Assembly (NCBI RefSeq): GCF_003096095.1
Contig: NZ_CP015453.1
Location: 2,356,001-2,420,000, forward strand
Direction: 5' to 3'
DNA from: Dietzia psychralcaliphila
GTDB lineage: Bacteria > Actinomycetota > Actinomycetes > Mycobacteriales > Mycobacteriaceae
DNA: 64,000 bases
Shown: positions 62,798-64,000 of the stretch, piece after piece
How positions within the stretch are numbered: position 1 is the first letter of the stretch
How the letters are laid out: each line of letters opens with the position of its first letter
Notes under the pieces: generated by a model
Told to the model about the DNA's origin: nothing
The model's database searches: none
The model's input: only the letters and a program-made list of their open reading frames with translations
Position numbers and translations under genes: made by a program

Positions 62798-63540
62798 CCG
62801 CGCTCGACATCGAGACCAAGCGCAAGCTCCGCGAAATGGGCGCCCACCCGATGCTGGAGGCGATCGAGGCCCAAGATGACAACCACGTGTTCGGCATGAC
62901 GTTCGAGGACCGGATGCAGCTGGTGGTCGACCATGCCCACGAGGCGTTCAATCACTCCAAGGTCGACGGGCTCATCCGCCGGGCCGGGCTCCGGTATCCG
63001 GGCGCTGACCTGCGGCGAGTTCACCTGATCGAAGAGCGAGGCCTGAATCGGGCGATGATCGCTCAGCTGGCGACCTGCTCGTTCATCGAGCGCCAGCAGA
63101 ACGTGGTGTTCCAGGGCTTCACCGGCTCGGGCAAGTCCTACCTCGGCTGCGCCCTGGCAAAGCAGGCCTGCCAGCACCGGATCCGGGCGCACTACATCCG
63201 GATGCCCGACCTCGAAGAGGCCTGGGCGCTGGCCAGGGACAAGCCCCAGGGGCAGATGAAGTTCCTCAAGAAGTACGCCGCGTTCTCTCTCCTGGTGATC
63301 GACGAATGGTTGCTCGACCACCCCGATGACGGGATGCGCAGCATGCTGCTGGAGCTGCTCGAGCGCCGCTACGACACCGGATCCACGGTCTTCTGCACCC
63401 AGTACGCCAAGAAAGACTGGCACCAACGCCTCGGCTCCGGGGTGCACGCCGACGCCATCATGGACCGCATCGTCCACAACACCCTCTGGATCGACACCGG
63501 CACGCACAACATGCGCGAACACGCCGCCGCGAACCAGTAG
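62794..63540 (+). CDS. istB: IstB-like ATPase (copy B)
   Basis: A 248-residue helper ATPase: N-terminal ETKRKLREMGAHPML region, Walker A GFTGSGKSYLG, Walker B LLVIDEWLLD and the C-terminal ADAIMDRIVHNTLWIDTG. GTG at 62794 overlaps the istA stop as GTGA, giving coupled translation. It is intact, in contrast to the deleted istB of copy A. Confidence 0.93.
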   Translation: MTALDIETKRKLREMGAHPMLEAIEAQDDNHVFGMTFEDRMQLVVDHAHEAFNHSKVDGLIRRAGLRYPGADLRRVHLIEERGLNRAMIAQLATCSFIERQQNVVFQGFTGSGKSYLGCALAKQACQHRIRAHYIRMPDLEEAWALARDKPQGQMKFLKKYAAFSLLVIDEWLLDHPDDGMRSMLLELLERRYDTGSTVFCTQYAKKDWHQRLGSGVHADAIMDRIVHNTLWIDTGTHNMREHAAANQ

Positions 63541-63654
63541 CCAGACGCCGACGGGAGGCCGGTGGCCCCGACCGACGCGGTCACTGGCCCCCAACGGCAA
63601 TACTGCTGGCCCCCGAAGGCAATATCCGGTGGCCCCCAAGCCTCCAAATACTCA

Positions 63655-63659
63655 TCGGG
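63655..63659. repeat. target-site duplication TCGGG, right
   Basis: TCGGG immediately right of IS copy B; pairs with 61067-61071. Confidence 0.85.
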
Positions 63660-63823
63660 CGGACCGGTCTGGTCGGCACGGCGGCAGTGCGGTGATATTC
63701 GAGGAAGTCCCGGTACTCACGGTTGACCTCGCGGGCCCGGTCGCCGCGACTGATCTGATTCGACGCGGTCGAGGCGTTATCGGGGATGACCACCTGGGTG
63801 AGGCCGCCGAAGTACTCGAAAGC
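63655..63823 (-). pseudogene. istA: istA, internal segment (element C)
   Basis: The minus strand reads TAFEYFGGLTQVVIPDNAST through to VPTRPVRP, the middle of an IstA catalytic core (Asp in VIPDNAST). It joins in frame with the part that resumes at 61071. Its upstream side stops at 63823 where element D begins, so the true N-terminus of this istA lies beyond the window or is lost. Confidence 0.8.
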
Positions 63824-64000
63824 TGTCAACGGCGGGTGAAAATTGACCCCTACGTGACGGGCGAATTCTGACCCCTCTGGTTGTTGGTCTGTGCGGTCAT
63901 GAGGTCTCGTCGTGCTTTGGTCCGGTAGGACTGGCCGCCGAGGGTCAGTACCTCGGCGTGGTGGACGAGACGGTCGATCATCGCGGCGGCGACGATGTCA
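63824..64000 (-). mobile_element. third IS21-type element (D), end only
   Basis: The sequence beginning TGTCAACGGCGGGTGAAAAT at 63824 looks like an IS21 terminus, with GACCCCT repeats at 63845 and 63871. It interrupts the istA of element C and continues past the window edge. Confidence 0.7.
63850..64000 (-). CDS. istB: IstB C-terminus (element D), partial
   Basis: The last 49 codons of an IstB-like gene run in from the right edge: DIVAAAMIDRLVHHAEVLTL followed by GGQSYR, a characteristic IstB ending, then a charged tail to TAG at 63850-63852. The rest lies outside the window. Confidence 0.8.
   Translation of the reverse strand, partial: DIVAAAMIDRLVHHAEVLTLGGQSYRTKARRDLMTAQTNNQRGQNSPVT

Larger units (their letters stand above)
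61072..63654 (+). mobile_element. IS21-family element, intact copy B
   Basis: A 2,583-bp element with terminal inverted repeats (first 25 bp against the last 25 bp, 17 matches, both starting TGA and ending GGGGGCCA inward). Several subterminal GGGGGCCA-type repeats, as expected for IS21 transposase sites, flank intact istA and istB. A perfect 5-bp target duplication TCGGG lies at 61067-61071 and 63655-63659. It appears complete and possibly active. Confidence 0.92.
59259..63823 (-). mobile_element. IS21-family element C, interrupted by copy B
   Basis: A second, different IS21-type element on the minus strand. istB and most of istA lie at 59413-61071; the missing istA segment lies at 63655-63823. 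Copy B splits them. Removing copy B and one TCGGG repeat restores the reading frame (PTRPVRP then TDKGHV). The right part is cut by element D at 63824. The exact left end, somewhere in 59259-59412, is not resolved. Confidence 0.75.

Overview
The window is high-GC DNA with many GTG starts and start/stop-overlapping operons, typical of an actinobacterium. A DtxR/IdeR-type iron box, a KstR-like operator and a hydrolase/AMP-ligase fusion of a kind known from mycolic-acid bacteria point to the Corynebacteriales; Dietzia or a close relative is my best guess, inferred from gene content only.

Layout. 1-4.0 kb: an McrC-like protein lacking the usual nuclease motif, an SGNH hydrolase and a thiolase, closed by a strong terminator. 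4.1-12.2 kb: a Bax-inhibitor-1 membrane protein, a PadR regulator with an operator over its own promoter, two paralogous lipoprotein proteases (one lacking its nucleophile), an excalibur protein, a GntR-controlled ABC exporter, and a 53-residue cysteine-rich protein behind a copper-repressor-like palindrome. 12.4-20.1 kb: catabolic genes (amine oxidase, AraC regulator, metallo-beta-lactamase-fold protein, SDR, alpha/beta hydrolase) convergent with an old-yellow-enzyme family oxidoreductase. 20.2-25.6 kb: FNT channel, small proteins, sterol-desaturase family protein, MFS exporter and its likely AraC regulator. 25.6-29.8 kb: a four-gene siderophore-iron ABC transporter behind an iron box. 30.1-34.4 kb: a papain-like protein paired with an ATP-grasp ligase, divergent from a secreted CHRD-like protein. 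34.8-41.8 kb: a complete Wadjet (jetABCD) anti-plasmid system with an MNT nucleotidyltransferase upstream. 42-50.5 kb: hydrolase, membrane protein, hydrolase/AMP-ligase fusion, P450 and a methyltransferase.

From 50.7 kb the character changes. A degenerate initiator-tRNA fragment marks the edge of an accessory island with lower GC. It holds a second McrBC system whose mcrB is frameshifted at an A5 tract, the broken 3' end of an oxidoreductase gene, a GIY-YIG nuclease-like gene, several decayed genes and a nest of IS21-family elements. One intact IS (61072-63654) sits inside another IS21-type element with a 5-bp target duplication, and a further element enters from the right edge.

The accessory themes are defence (two McrBC-type loci, Wadjet, MNT, GIY-YIG) and transposon nesting. 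The least explained pair is the ATP-grasp ligase with the Cys-His-Asn protein at 30-33.5 kb. A genome-style oddity is the number of genes carrying in-frame 15- or 18-bp minisatellites.
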